Of a stretch of DNA of 64,000 nucleotides, positions 40,284-48,946 are shown piece by piece (positions within the stretch are counted from its first letter, which is position 1; every line of letters starts with the position of its first letter). The translations under genes were made by a program, and so were the position numbers. Origin of the DNA: Kocuria sp. (GTDB lineage: Bacteria; Actinomycetota; Actinomycetes; Actinomycetales; Micrococcaceae); NCBI RefSeq assembly GCF_030530945.1, contig NZ_JAUMTZ010000001.1, forward strand, positions 61,186 to 125,185, in the 5' to 3' direction. The notes below the pieces were generated by a model. The model was not told the origin of the DNA. It worked only from the letters and a program-made list of their open reading frames with translations, and did not search any database.

Positions 40284-40751
40284 TCAGGTGTGGACGGCCG
40301 GGGTGCGGGCGGGCTGCGGGTCGAAGCGCACGCCGTGCGGGTCCGGCGGCAGAGCGGCCAGGATCAGCAGTGCGAACTGGCCGAGACCTGGGAGCAGGAC
40401 CAGCAGGAACCACCAGCCGGAGAGGTTGCAGTCGTGCAGGCGCCGGACGGACAGGGCGATGGAGAAGATCACCAGCAGCGCGGTCGCGAGCAGCGAGAGC
40501 AGGGCGAGCACGAGCACCACGATCCCGGCGGCGCCGGTGGCGTTCGGCCACTCCAGCAGATCGTGCTCGCTCGCATAGTTGAGGGGTCCCCCAATGACGA
40601 CAATGAGCAGCATGATCCACCAGTACTCGGACCGCGAGGCGCGCCCCGAGAACGTGGTCCCTTTCCGGACGAAGTTTCCGATGGCCTTGATCGGCCCTAC
40701 GGGCTCACCGGGCTGCCTCTCCACGAGGCCGGGGTGGTAAATCCTGGGCAT
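40284..40751 (-). CDS. DUF805 family membrane protein
   Basis: 155 residues. Start at the ATG of MPRIYHPGLV with AGGAGG 9 bases upstream. DUF805 pattern: AIGNFVRKGTTFSGRASRSEYWW (about 20-42), three or four helices, then SVRRLHDCNLSGWWFLLVLLPGLG (about 102-125), which contains the family R-L-H-D-x-(N/G)-x-S-G-W-W signature. Function unknown. Divergent from the GH15-like gene. Confidence 0.88.
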   Translation of the reverse strand: MPRIYHPGLVERQPGEPVGPIKAIGNFVRKGTTFSGRASRSEYWWIMLLIVVIGGPLNYASEHDLLEWPNATGAAGIVVLVLALLSLLATALLVIFSIALSVRRLHDCNLSGWWFLLVLLPGLGQFALLILAALPPDPHGVRFDPQPARTPAVHT

Positions 40752-40926
40752 GAGTGGTGTCCTCCTGCATGGGTCGTGGCTCCGCCCGTGCGGCCCAGGG
40801 GCCCGGAGGCCTGGACACCGCGCGGCCGGAAGCCGGTGAACCACTCACCGTATCGACGCATCGGCCGCGGGACATCAGCCGAACGGCCAGAGTTGCGGGC
40901 GGGGTGAGCGGTCCGTGCGTTCGTGA

Positions 40927-40932
40927 GATTCT
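40927..40932 (+). promoter_or_regulatory. Probable leaderless -10 box for the GH15-like gene
   Basis: GATTCT, 6 bases before ATG 40939. It lacks the first T of TANNNT but has the usual spacing. Confidence 0.4.
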
Positions 40933-40938
40933 GGGGGC

Positions 40939-43080
40939 ATGGCTTCCACGATCGAGGACTACGCCCTGCTGTCCAACATGCGCAGCGGCCCGCTGGTCTC
41001 CCGGCACGGGTCGGTGGACTGGTGGTGCGTCCCCCGCTTCGACTCGCCCGCCCTGTTCGGTGCGCTGCTGGGCACCCCGGACCACGGCCGCTGGCTGCTC
41101 GCCCCGTACTGCGCGGTGGACGACGACGCCGCGGTGGACATGTCCCTGCCCGGTGTGGTGGCCGTGGAGCGCTTCTACGCCGAGAACACCTTCGTGCTGC
41201 ACACGGTGTGGACCACGGACACCGGCACGGTGCGCGTCACGGACTTCATGCCCCTGAACTCCCGCTCGGAGCTGATCCGCCGGGTGGAGGGCCTCACGGG
41301 TGAGGTGGAGATGTTCCAGGACATCCGGCTGCGCTTCAACTACGGCTCGTCGGTGCCGTGGCTGAGCCGCTTCGAGGTGCTGGAGGACGAGTCGGAGGAT
41401 GCCCCGGCCGAGTCCGTGCTGGTGGGCATGGCCGGTCCGGACTCGGTGGTCTTCCACGGTGACCCGCTGCCGGAGGCGGACCCGGACAGGTCCAAGCGCC
41501 GCCACGCGGGCTCCTTCACGGTGGCCGCGGGTCAGACCCGTGACTTCACGCTCACGTGGTTCCCCTCCCACGGGGTGCCCCCGGAGGCCGTGGACGTGAA
41601 CGAGACACTGACCACCACCGTGAACCTGTGGCAGGAGTGGACGGAGCGCTATGAGCCCTACGACCCGCTCACCGACCCCACGGCGCTGAACCACACGGAC
41701 CCCGCGGAGCAACCCCCGGCGCACACGTCCACCCTGCCCGTCGCGGACGGGGCCGGTGCGGACAGCACCCACGGTGACGGCGCCCCCGCCGGGGAGGCGA
41801 GCGGGCGCCCGTCGGCCCGGGACGTGGGCCGCCACGGCGACCGCCCCCACCAGGAGGCCACCGCCACGGGCGGGTTCACCCTCACGGCCGCCCAGGACGA
41901 GCCCGCGGACCTGGTGCGCCGCAGCCTGCTGGTGGTGCGGGGACTCATGCACCAGGCCACGGGTGGACTGATCGGCGCCCCCACCACGTCCCTGCCGGAG
42001 GTGATCGGTGGGGACCGCAACTGGGACCACCGCCTCACGTGGCCCCGGGACGTGGCCTCGGCCCTGGAGGTCATGCTGGACCACGGCCACGACCGTGAGG
42101 CCGCGCAGCTGCGCAACTGGCTGCTGCGGGCGGTGGCCGGGGACGTGGCCAACCCCTCCAACATCTACACGCTGGACGGCTCCCCCCAGATCCGCGAGCG
42201 GCTCGTGGACATGCCGGGCTACGAGCGCTCGCGGCCCGTCCGGGACGGCAACTCCTCCGGCAGCCACTACCAGTCGGACGTGGCCGGGCACGTGCTGCGG
42301 GTCTTCGAGATGCTGCGCCGCCGCGGGGTGCAGGAGGACCACCTGTCGTGGCCGCTGCAGCAGGCGCTGCTGCGCGCCGTGGTGGCGAACTACGAGGAGA
42401 AGGACCAGGGCGTCTGGGAGATGCGCGGCGAGCCGCAGTACTACACGCACTCGCGCGTGATGATGTGGGCGGCCATGCAGGCGGGTGTGGACGCGGTGCG
42501 CATCCACGGCCTGCCCGGGGACGTGGAGACGTGGGAGGAGCACCGGGACCAGCTCGCGCACGAGATCTGGACCAGCGGCTACGACCCCCAGGTGGGCTCC
42601 TTCGTGCAGTACTACGGTTCCACGGACGTGGACGCGTCCCTGCTGCAGCTTCCGGCCGTGGGCTTCGTGGCGTACGACGACGAGCGGATGCTCGGCACCG
42701 TGGCCCGCATCCGCACGGAGCTCACCGACCGCTCTGGGCTGCTGCACCGCTACCGGAACCTGCCGCAGCTCACGGACCTGGACGACGTCGACGCGTTCGC
42801 GTCCTCGATCGGTCAGGACGGTTTCGCGGGCCAGTCCGCGCCCTCGGTCTCCGCGACCCTCCAGCTGGCCGAGCAGCTCGCGCTGTGCGGGCACACCCGG
42901 GAGGCCGTACGTCTCACGGATGTGGCGCTGGGCACCGCCAACGAGCTCGGCCTGCTGCCCTCCACGTACTCCCCGTCCCAGCACCGGGCCACGGGCAACT
43001 TCCCCCAGGTGGAGGCGCACCTGAACCTCATCCGGGTGCTGGACATCCTGCAGGCGGAGACCGCCGCGGACGCTTCCTGA
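40939..43080 (+). CDS. GH15-family (glucoamylase/trehalase-like) protein with degenerate catalytic-base region
   Basis: 713 residues, about 100 longer than usual. The N-terminal beta domain is normal (GSVDWWCVPRFDSPALFGALLG). A linker of about 65 disordered residues (about 250-312) precedes the (alpha/alpha)6 barrel. Substrate motif PEVIGGDRNWDHRLTWPRD (353-371) and the general-acid glutamate E494 in GVWEMRG are present. The second catalytic region is altered: where relatives have GLL(S/A)EE(I/V/Y)DP, this protein has GLLPSTYSP (671-679), and the preceding EGxFxxCSFW motif is replaced by SAPSVSATLQ. So fold and acid remain but the base seems lost. Possible roles: inactive paralogue, binding protein or altered chemistry. 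Monocistronic. Confidence 0.85.
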   Translation: MASTIEDYALLSNMRSGPLVSRHGSVDWWCVPRFDSPALFGALLGTPDHGRWLLAPYCAVDDDAAVDMSLPGVVAVERFYAENTFVLHTVWTTDTGTVRVTDFMPLNSRSELIRRVEGLTGEVEMFQDIRLRFNYGSSVPWLSRFEVLEDESEDAPAESVLVGMAGPDSVVFHGDPLPEADPDRSKRRHAGSFTVAAGQTRDFTLTWFPSHGVPPEAVDVNETLTTTVNLWQEWTERYEPYDPLTDPTALNHTDPAEQPPAHTSTLPVADGAGADSTHGDGAPAGEASGRPSARDVGRHGDRPHQEATATGGFTLTAAQDEPADLVRRSLLVVRGLMHQATGGLIGAPTTSLPEVIGGDRNWDHRLTWPRDVASALEVMLDHGHDREAAQLRNWLLRAVAGDVANPSNIYTLDGSPQIRERLVDMPGYERSRPVRDGNSSGSHYQSDVAGHVLRVFEMLRRRGVQEDHLSWPLQQALLRAVVANYEEKDQGVWEMRGEPQYYTHSRVMMWAAMQAGVDAVRIHGLPGDVETWEEHRDQLAHEIWTSGYDPQVGSFVQYYGSTDVDASLLQLPAVGFVAYDDERMLGTVARIRTELTDRSGLLHRYRNLPQLTDLDDVDAFASSIGQDGFAGQSAPSVSATLQLAEQLALCGHTREAVRLTDVALGTANELGLLPSTYSPSQHRATGNFPQVEAHLNLIRVLDILQAETAADAS

Positions 43081-43417
43081 GCACGACGCCGCCCGGCGGC
43101 CTCCTCCGCGCGGCCTCCCCGGGCGCGGGGCTGGGGTGGTGCAGTCCAAGGGGCAGCATGGACCCGGCGCCCCCCGGCTGGCGACGCCGCGGTGCGGGGC
43201 GCCGGAGAGGTGGCCTGGCGGCGTCGTCGTCCCTGCCTGTGGGGGCGGAGTGGGGCGGCGGCGTCACGTTCGGCGCCCCGTGTGACGGCGATTACGAGCA
43301 CCACGGAGCCGGGCGGTAGCGTGAGCGCACCAGCCATGCCGGGCCCGGTGAGACTCGGCTGGTGGCCGAGGGAGTGCCTCGGCACCTTTCCCGGGCCGAG
43401 ACTTTGGAGGCGCTGCA
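43081..43417 (+). other. 337-base gap with repeated oligomer copies, putA promoter and structured leader
   Basis: No gene seen. The first half holds one exact 12-base copy of the recurrent oligomer in reverse orientation (43217-43228), a near copy at 43082-43093 and two weaker ones (about 43182 and 43260). TAGCGT (43317-43322) is a likely -10 box for putA, starting near 43329. The resulting 89-base leader can fold into a three-way junction just before the ribosome site. Confidence 0.55.
43342..43397 (+). promoter_or_regulatory. Possible structured RNA leader of putA
   Basis: Closing stem GGCCCGG (43342-43348) with CCGGGCC (43391-43397); inside it, CTCGGC (43354-43359) with GCCGAG (43365-43370), and GTGC-CTCG-GCAC (43374-43385). 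A second GCCGAG (43395-43400) could compete for CTCGGC, giving two exclusive folds 6-10 bases before GGAGG (43406-43410). GC-rich sequence folds readily, so this is only a candidate. Confidence 0.3.
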
Positions 43418-46400
43418 ATGGCACGCACCGTCACGACTGACACCAATCCCCACGAGCTCGCGGACGCGGCGGTGGACCTGGTCCGCACCTGGCTGCAACG
43501 GGCGCAGCAGAACCAGCTCAAGGGCAAGCAGAAGAACCCCGCGGAGGACCGCCTGGCCGCGGTGCTCCAGGACCCGAACGGACTGGAGTTCACGGTGGGC
43601 TTCGTGGACCGCGTGGTCCGCACCGAGGACACGAAGGCCGCGGCGAAGGCGCTGCAGGACATCGCGAAGCTCACCCCGCAGTCCATGCCCGCGGCGGACC
43701 GCGCGCAGATCCAGGCGGGAACCGTGCTCTCCGGGGCGCTGCCCTCCGTGGTGGTTCCCGCGGCCCGCACGCGGCTGCGCCAGATGGTGGGGCACATGGT
43801 GGTGGACGCCCGCCCCGGCCCCTTCGGCAAGTCCGTGAAAGATCTCAAGCTCCACGGCCACCGCCTGAACATCAACCTGCTGGGCGAGGAGGTGCTGGGC
43901 GAGGACGAGGCCGAGAAGCACCTCGCGGACGCCGAGGGCCTGCTGCGCCGGGAGGACGTGGACTACGTCTCTCTGAAGGTCTCCTCCGTGGTGCCGCAGC
44001 TGTCCCACTGGGGCTTCGAGCGCACCGCCGAGCGCGTGGTGGAGCGGCTGCTGCCGCTGTACGAGACCGCGGCCACCAAGGGCACCGGCACCATGTTCAT
44101 CAACCTGGACATGGAGGTCTACTCGGACCTGGAGCTCACCATCGAGGTCTTCCAGAGACTGCTGGACAAGCCGCAGCTGAAGAACCTGGAGGCCGGGATC
44201 GTGGTGCAGGCCTACCTCCCGGACGCCCTGGGTGCCATCGAACGCCTCTCCGAGTGGTCCGCGCGGCGCGTGGCGGACGGTGGCGCGCAGATCAAGGTGC
44301 GCCTGGTCAAGGGCGCGAACCTGGCCATGGAGAACGTGGACGCGGAGATGCACGGCTGGCCCCTGGCCACCATGGAGTCCAAGCAGGCCACGGACACCAA
44401 CTACAAGCGCGTGCTGTCCTGGCTGTTCCACCCGGAGCGCATGACGGGCATGCGCCTGGGCGTGGCCGGGCACAACCTGTTCGACATCGCCTTCGCCCAC
44501 CTGCTCGCCGCCGAGCGCGGCGTCACCGACCGCATCGAGTTCGAGATGCTCCAGGGCATGGCCACCAGCCAGAGCGAGGCCGTCTCCGAGGACGTGGGCC
44601 AGCTGCTGCTCTACGTCCCGGCGGTGAAGCCCGCGGAGTTCGACGTCGCCGTGTCCTACCTGGTGCGCCGGCTCGAGGAGAACTCCGCGAACGAGAACTT
44701 CATGTCCGGGATCTTCGACCTGGGCCCGGACAACGCCATCTTCACCCGCGAGGAGGGCCGCTTCCGGGCGGCGCTCGCGGCGCTGGAGGACGACCCGCAG
44801 GCGCCGTCGCCGCGGCGCGTGCAGGACCGCAGCGCCGAGACCGTGGGGGAGAATCCCACCCTCCCGCTGGACGAGCCGTTCCGCAACGAGCCGGACACGG
44901 ACGTCTCCGTGCCCGCCAACCAGCGCTGGGCGGAGACGCTCGCGGAGAAGATCGCCAGCGCCGAGTGGTACGAGTCCGTGGCCGTCCCCGAGCTGCTCAA
45001 GGGTGTGGACCAGGACTCGGACGAGGCAGTGGCGGCTGTGAACGACGTCGTGGCCACCGCCAGGGCCGCCGGGAGGCGCTGGGCAGACATCCCCGCGCGG
45101 GAGCGCGCCGAGATCCTCAACCGCGCCGCGGACATCCTCGCCGCGCGCCGCGGCCACCTCATGGCCGTGGCGGGTGCTGAGACCGGCAAGGTGCTGGAGC
45201 AGAGCGACTCCGAGGTCTCCGAGGCCGTGGACTTCTGCCGCTACTACGCCCGCCGCGCCCTGGAGCTGGAGTTCGTGGACGGCGGCGAGTTCGTGCCGCA
45301 CACCGTGACCGTGGTGACCCCGCCGTGGAACTTCCCGCTGGCCATCCCCACGGGCACCACCGTGGCACCCCTGGCCACCGGTTCCGCCGTGATCCACAAG
45401 CCGTCCCCCGAGTCCCGCCGCTGCTCCACCGCGGTGTGCGAGGCGCTGTGGGAGGCCGGTGTGCCGCGTGACGTGCTGCAGCTCGTGGACGCCGTGGAGG
45501 GTGAGGCCGGCAGGACGCTGATCTCCCACCCGGACGTGGAGCGCGTGGTGCTCACCGGTGCGTACGAGACCGCGCAGCTGTTCGCGTCCTGGGATCCGCA
45601 GCGCCCGCTCACCGCGGAGACCTCCGGGAAGAACTCCCTGGTGGTCACCCCCAGTGCGGACCGGGACCAGGCCGTGTGGGACCTCGTCTCCAGCGCCTTC
45701 GGGCACGCGGGGCAGAAGTGCTCGGCGGCGTCGCTGGGCATCCTGGTGGGCTCCGTGGCCACGTCCGAACGGTTCCGCCGCCAGCTCGTGGACGCCGCCT
45801 CCTCCATGGTGGTGGACTGGCCCGTGAACCTGCAGGCCTCCGTGGGGCCCACGGTGGGCCAGCCCTCCGAGAAGCTCCGCCGCGCCCTCACCCGGCTGGA
45901 ACCGGGCGAGGAGTGGCTGATCGAGCCCAAGCAGCTGGACGACTCCGGGCGGCTGTGGCGTCCCGGCATCCGCACCGGCGTGAAGCCCGGGTCCTTCTTC
46001 CACCTCACCGAGTGCTTCGGCCCGGTGCTCGGCCTCATGGCCGCGGACAGCCTGGAGCAGGCGGTGGAGCTGCAGAACGCCACGGACTACGGCCTCACCG
46101 CGGGCATCCACTCGCTGGACGCGGACGAGATTCTGCGCTGGGTGGACTCCGTCCAGGCCGGCAACCTCTACGTGAACCGCGGGATCACGGGCGCGATCGT
46201 GCAGCGCCAGCCGTTCGGCGGCTGGAAGCGCTCCTCCGTGGGTCTCGGCGCCAAGGCCGGTGGCCCCAACTACCTGGCCTCCCTGGGCCGGTGGAAGCGC
46301 TCCGGGTTCTCGTCCTCCAGCACGGACCGCGGCGCGGCCGGCGCCTGGGTCCTGGACCCGCGCGTGCACCGCGCCCTGGACGCCGTGACCCCGCTCGTGG

Positions 46401-47026
46401 CGGGCGATGACCTCGTGTGGCTGCGCCGCGCCGCACAGTCGGACCAGTCCGAGTGGCAGCGCGAGTTCGGACAGGTCAAGGACCCCACCGCCCTGCGCAG
46501 CGAGGCCAACCTGTTCCGCTACCGCCCCCGCACCGTGGTGGTCCGCGCCCAGGAGGGCGCATCCCTCACGGACGTGCTGCGCGTGGGTCTGGCGGCCGTT
46601 CGCTCGGGCTCGCAGGTGGTGCTCAGCGCCGCCTCGGAGCTGCCCGAGGCGGTGAACGGGCTGTTCGCCACCGTGCTCAACCCGGCGTCCGACGCCGAGT
46701 TCGCGCACGCCCTGGGCACCGGTTCGCTGGGCCCGCTGGGTCAGCTCTCGGACCTGCGCGCCCTGGACGACGCCGCCCTGGACGTTCGCCACGGGGCTCG
46801 CGTCCGCGTGATCACCCCCTGGGACGGTTCCGAGGAGGACCTCAAGGACCTCTACGCGGTGCGGGCCGAGCACCCGGACATCGCCCTGATCACCGAGGAC
46901 GTGGTGGGCTCCGGGCGCGTGGAGATGATGTACATGCTGGCCGAGCAGGCGGTGTCCATCACCATGCACCGCTTCGGCAACCACAGCCAGTCCATGCAGC
47001 GGGTGGTGGACGAGCTGGTGCGCTGA
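43418..47026 (+). CDS. putA: Bifunctional proline dehydrogenase / pyrroline-5-carboxylate dehydrogenase PutA
   Basis: 1202 residues, one-chain form without the DNA-binding domain seen in enterics. The PRODH barrel (about 130-450) has VSLKVSSVVPQLSHWGFERTAERV, IQVRLVKGAN-like QIKVRLVKGANLAMENVDAEMHGW and the RLEENSANENFMSG flavin/substrate helix. The ALDH part (about 500-1000) has VTPPWNFPLAIPTGT, TSGKNSLVV, catalytic Cys768 in GHAGQKCSAAS, and YVNRGITGAIVQRQPFGGWKRSS. A C-terminal domain follows, as in long PutA proteins. It oxidises proline to glutamate, passing electrons to the membrane quinone pool and NAD+. Start ATG with GGAGG 7 bases upstream. A strong terminator follows. Confidence 0.96.
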   Translation: MARTVTTDTNPHELADAAVDLVRTWLQRAQQNQLKGKQKNPAEDRLAAVLQDPNGLEFTVGFVDRVVRTEDTKAAAKALQDIAKLTPQSMPAADRAQIQAGTVLSGALPSVVVPAARTRLRQMVGHMVVDARPGPFGKSVKDLKLHGHRLNINLLGEEVLGEDEAEKHLADAEGLLRREDVDYVSLKVSSVVPQLSHWGFERTAERVVERLLPLYETAATKGTGTMFINLDMEVYSDLELTIEVFQRLLDKPQLKNLEAGIVVQAYLPDALGAIERLSEWSARRVADGGAQIKVRLVKGANLAMENVDAEMHGWPLATMESKQATDTNYKRVLSWLFHPERMTGMRLGVAGHNLFDIAFAHLLAAERGVTDRIEFEMLQGMATSQSEAVSEDVGQLLLYVPAVKPAEFDVAVSYLVRRLEENSANENFMSGIFDLGPDNAIFTREEGRFRAALAALEDDPQAPSPRRVQDRSAETVGENPTLPLDEPFRNEPDTDVSVPANQRWAETLAEKIASAEWYESVAVPELLKGVDQDSDEAVAAVNDVVATARAAGRRWADIPARERAEILNRAADILAARRGHLMAVAGAETGKVLEQSDSEVSEAVDFCRYYARRALELEFVDGGEFVPHTVTVVTPPWNFPLAIPTGTTVAPLATGSAVIHKPSPESRRCSTAVCEALWEAGVPRDVLQLVDAVEGEAGRTLISHPDVERVVLTGAYETAQLFASWDPQRPLTAETSGKNSLVVTPSADRDQAVWDLVSSAFGHAGQKCSAASLGILVGSVATSERFRRQLVDAASSMVVDWPVNLQASVGPTVGQPSEKLRRALTRLEPGEEWLIEPKQLDDSGRLWRPGIRTGVKPGSFFHLTECFGPVLGLMAADSLEQAVELQNATDYGLTAGIHSLDADEILRWVDSVQAGNLYVNRGITGAIVQRQPFGGWKRSSVGLGAKAGGPNYLASLGRWKRSGFSSSSTDRGAAGAWVLDPRVHRALDAVTPLVAGDDLVWLRRAAQSDQSEWQREFGQVKDPTALRSEANLFRYRPRTVVVRAQEGASLTDVLRVGLAAVRSGSQVVLSAASELPEAVNGLFATVLNPASDAEFAHALGTGSLGPLGQLSDLRALDDAALDVRHGARVRVITPWDGSEEDLKDLYAVRAEHPDIALITEDVVGSGRVEMMYMLAEQAVSITMHRFGNHSQSMQRVVDELVR

Positions 47027-47045
47027 TCCACGCACCGCGCACGTG

Positions 47046-47087
47046 CAGCGGGCCGCGACCCCGGGAGACCGGGGACGCGGCCCGCTG
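47046..47087 (+). terminator. Strong intrinsic terminator after putA
   Basis: A 19-bp stem (47046-47064 with 47069-47087) with one A-A mismatch and a GAGA tetraloop, then TTGTGTCT. It is the best intrinsic terminator in the window. Confidence 0.88.
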
Positions 47088-47141
47088 TTGTGTCTGGGTG
47101 GTGCTGTGTTTGGCGGTGGTGCCCTCGCAGTGCTGGGGGTC

Positions 47142-47345
47142 TCACACGCCGCTGGGGCGGCCCCGCTGCTGCCGCCGCCGGGCGCCGCCTGTCACGGTCA
47201 GGAGCGAGGCCGCGAACAGCAGCGACCACCCGAGGGTTCCTCGCCACGCCAGGTCCGTGAACGTGATGAGGCATGCCGCCAGCACCATGAGGATGGCGCC
47301 GGTGAAGTACAGCCAGGGGATTCGTCGTGACGTGGTGGTAGCCAT
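47142..47345 (-). CDS. Small two-helix membrane protein
   Basis: 67 residues from ATG 47345, fixed by TACCGT 6 bases upstream on the minus strand (47357-47352); an earlier in-frame ATG lies upstream of that promoter. Two hydrophobic segments, WLYFTGAILMVLAACLITFTDLAW and LGWSLLFAASLLTVTGG, then a basic tail. No recognised family. Confidence 0.6.
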   Translation of the reverse strand: MATTTSRRIPWLYFTGAILMVLAACLITFTDLAWRGTLGWSLLFAASLLTVTGGARRRQQRGRPSGV

Positions 47346-47351
47346 GCCGCC

Positions 47352-47357
47352 ACGGTA
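47352..47357 (-). promoter_or_regulatory. Leaderless -10 box for the small membrane protein
   Basis: TACCGT on the minus strand, separated by 6 bases from the ATG at 47345. Confidence 0.55.
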
Positions 47358-47424
47358 GGAGCGCCCCGGGCGGCGGGACAATGACCATCCGGCCACTTTT
47401 TCCGGGGTGCGCAGCCGCCGCCCC

Positions 47425-48750
47425 TCACGCCCCCGTCAGCGCGTCCACGAACACGTTCTGCATGTCCTCCGGGGAGCGGGCGATGTGCGAGGAGCCGCCG
47501 GTCGCGTCCGCGATCTGCTTCAGGACCTTCGCGTCCGCGTCCTGGGAGATGCCCACGGTGATGATGCGCACCGGGTTCTCGGGGTCCTGCTCGTCCCTCA
47601 AAGTGGTGAGCAGCTCGTCGAGCCCAATGGACCCCGGGTCGTGGTTCATGCCGTCGGTCAGGACGATCACCGTGCGCAGGTGACCGGGGGCGTCGTCGTG
47701 GAGCACCTGGCGGTAGGCGGCCAGGGTGGTGTCGTACAGGCCCGTGTAGCCGTTGGGGGAAAAGGTCAGGGACTTCACGTCCTGGGCCAGCTCGTCCCGC
47801 TGGGTGCCGTCCGCCACCGGCGCGGAGAGCTCGCGCACCGGGGTGAGGGAGCGGTAGTCCTTGTCCCCGTCCAGGTGCCGCTCGAACGTCCACAGCCCGA
47901 GGGCGTCGTGCTCGGGGAACATCCCCACTGCGGTGCCGGCCGCGGCCCTGGTGAGGTCCATGCGGGTGGTGCCGTCCGGGGAGATGGAGGTGCCCATGGA
48001 CCCGGAGGTGTCGATGGCCACGAGGGCGTGGAACGGCTCCGCCAGGTGCTTCCAGTCGGTCAGCGCCTGCTGCAGTGCGGCGTCGTCCCCAGTGGGGGCG
48101 TCGGAGGCGGGACGGTCCCCGGGGGTGCTGGCCACCAGGGAGGTGTCCGGGTGCTGGGAGTGGTAGTCCTCCCATGCGGAGCGGGCAACCACGGTGGCCG
48201 CCGGGTGCTCTGCCCCCACGGCGTAGGCGGGCGCGGTGGGGTGCGCGGGTGCGGGCGAGCTGGGAGCGGGGTCCTCCGCCACCTGCCGCAGCCGCTGCTC
48301 CGCGTTCTGCACGGGGGCGGTGTCCCCCTCGGTGCGGGCGCGGCGCCTGAGCGCCTCGTCCGTGGCCGTGCGATCGGCCTGCCCGTCCTGCGCCTCGCCC
48401 AGGGCGCGGGAGATCAGCTCGCGGGTCCCGGGGTCGTCCCCGGGGGTGCCCAGCTCCACGGCCGGGTCCTGCAGCACGGCGGACCAGTTCTTCGCGGTGG
48501 TCTTCGTCGGCCCCACGACCACCGGCTCGTCGTCCGCAGCCGCAGCGCCCGAGCTACCGGTGGCGCTGCTGGAACCGGAGGCGTCCGGGGTGTCCTCGGA
48601 GTCGTCCCGGCCGAGGCGCGGGATGATCAGGACCGCTGCGAGCACCAGCAGTGCGACCGCCGCCAGTGCGCCCCACAGCAGCGCCCTGCTCGGGCCTCGG
48701 CGTTCGGCGCGGTGCGCTGCACGGTCGCGGTGCTTCTCGGGCTCGGTCAT
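47425..48750 (-). CDS. Membrane-anchored von Willebrand factor A domain protein
   Basis: 441 residues. One N-terminal anchor helix (about 23-45, ALLWGALAAVALLVLAAVLII) preceded by basic residues, an Asp/Ser/Ala linker, then a secreted part. A VWA domain starts at about 240 with a complete MIDAS: VAIDTSGSMGTS, TGLYDT (the threonine) and VLTDGMNHDPGS. The region before it (about 85-230) resembles the helical half of solute-binding-protein-like VWA proteins. Such proteins bind divalent cation and a partner protein at the cell surface. A minus-strand TAAGGT box (48894-48889) may be its promoter. No secretion or chelatase partners are adjacent. Confidence 0.85.
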   Translation of the reverse strand: MTEPEKHRDRAAHRAERRGPSRALLWGALAAVALLVLAAVLIIPRLGRDDSEDTPDASGSSSATGSSGAAAADDEPVVVGPTKTTAKNWSAVLQDPAVELGTPGDDPGTRELISRALGEAQDGQADRTATDEALRRRARTEGDTAPVQNAEQRLRQVAEDPAPSSPAPAHPTAPAYAVGAEHPAATVVARSAWEDYHSQHPDTSLVASTPGDRPASDAPTGDDAALQQALTDWKHLAEPFHALVAIDTSGSMGTSISPDGTTRMDLTRAAAGTAVGMFPEHDALGLWTFERHLDGDKDYRSLTPVRELSAPVADGTQRDELAQDVKSLTFSPNGYTGLYDTTLAAYRQVLHDDAPGHLRTVIVLTDGMNHDPGSIGLDELLTTLRDEQDPENPVRIITVGISQDADAKVLKQIADATGGSSHIARSPEDMQNVFVDALTGA

Positions 48751-48911
48751 CTCGGTGCTCCCCCGTCTGGTGGGAGGGCCCCGGCGGACGACGTCGAACG
48801 GTCACCCCGGCGCGCCCCCGCACGCGGCAGCCGTGGCGGGATCCCCGTGCCGGGGTGCTGCCACGCCCCGTCGTCCCTGGTGGGAACCACCTTACGGTGT
48901 GTTCGGGCTCA

Positions 48912-48926
48912 CGGGGCGACGCCCCG
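48912..48926 (-). terminator. Hairpin after the UvrA-like gene
   Basis: CGGGGC (48912-48917) and GCCCCG (48921-48926) with a three-base loop, 20 bases past the minus-strand stop. The rest of the 196-base gap to the VWA gene holds its putative promoter and other GC-rich hairpins. Confidence 0.4.
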
Positions 48927-48946
48927 GCGGGGTGGGGCGCCCCGTC

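Noticed and set aside
43217..43228. Recurrent oligomer considered as a CRISPR or REP-type repeat
   Set aside because: Copies are too short (11-12 bases), have no regular spacing or conserved flanks, and mostly fall inside genes.
43292..47035. A 1247-codon open frame on the minus strand opposite putA
   Set aside because: It is an antisense shadow of a GC-rich gene: Gly/His/Arg/Val-rich composition, no domain, and putA on the plus strand has full family signatures.
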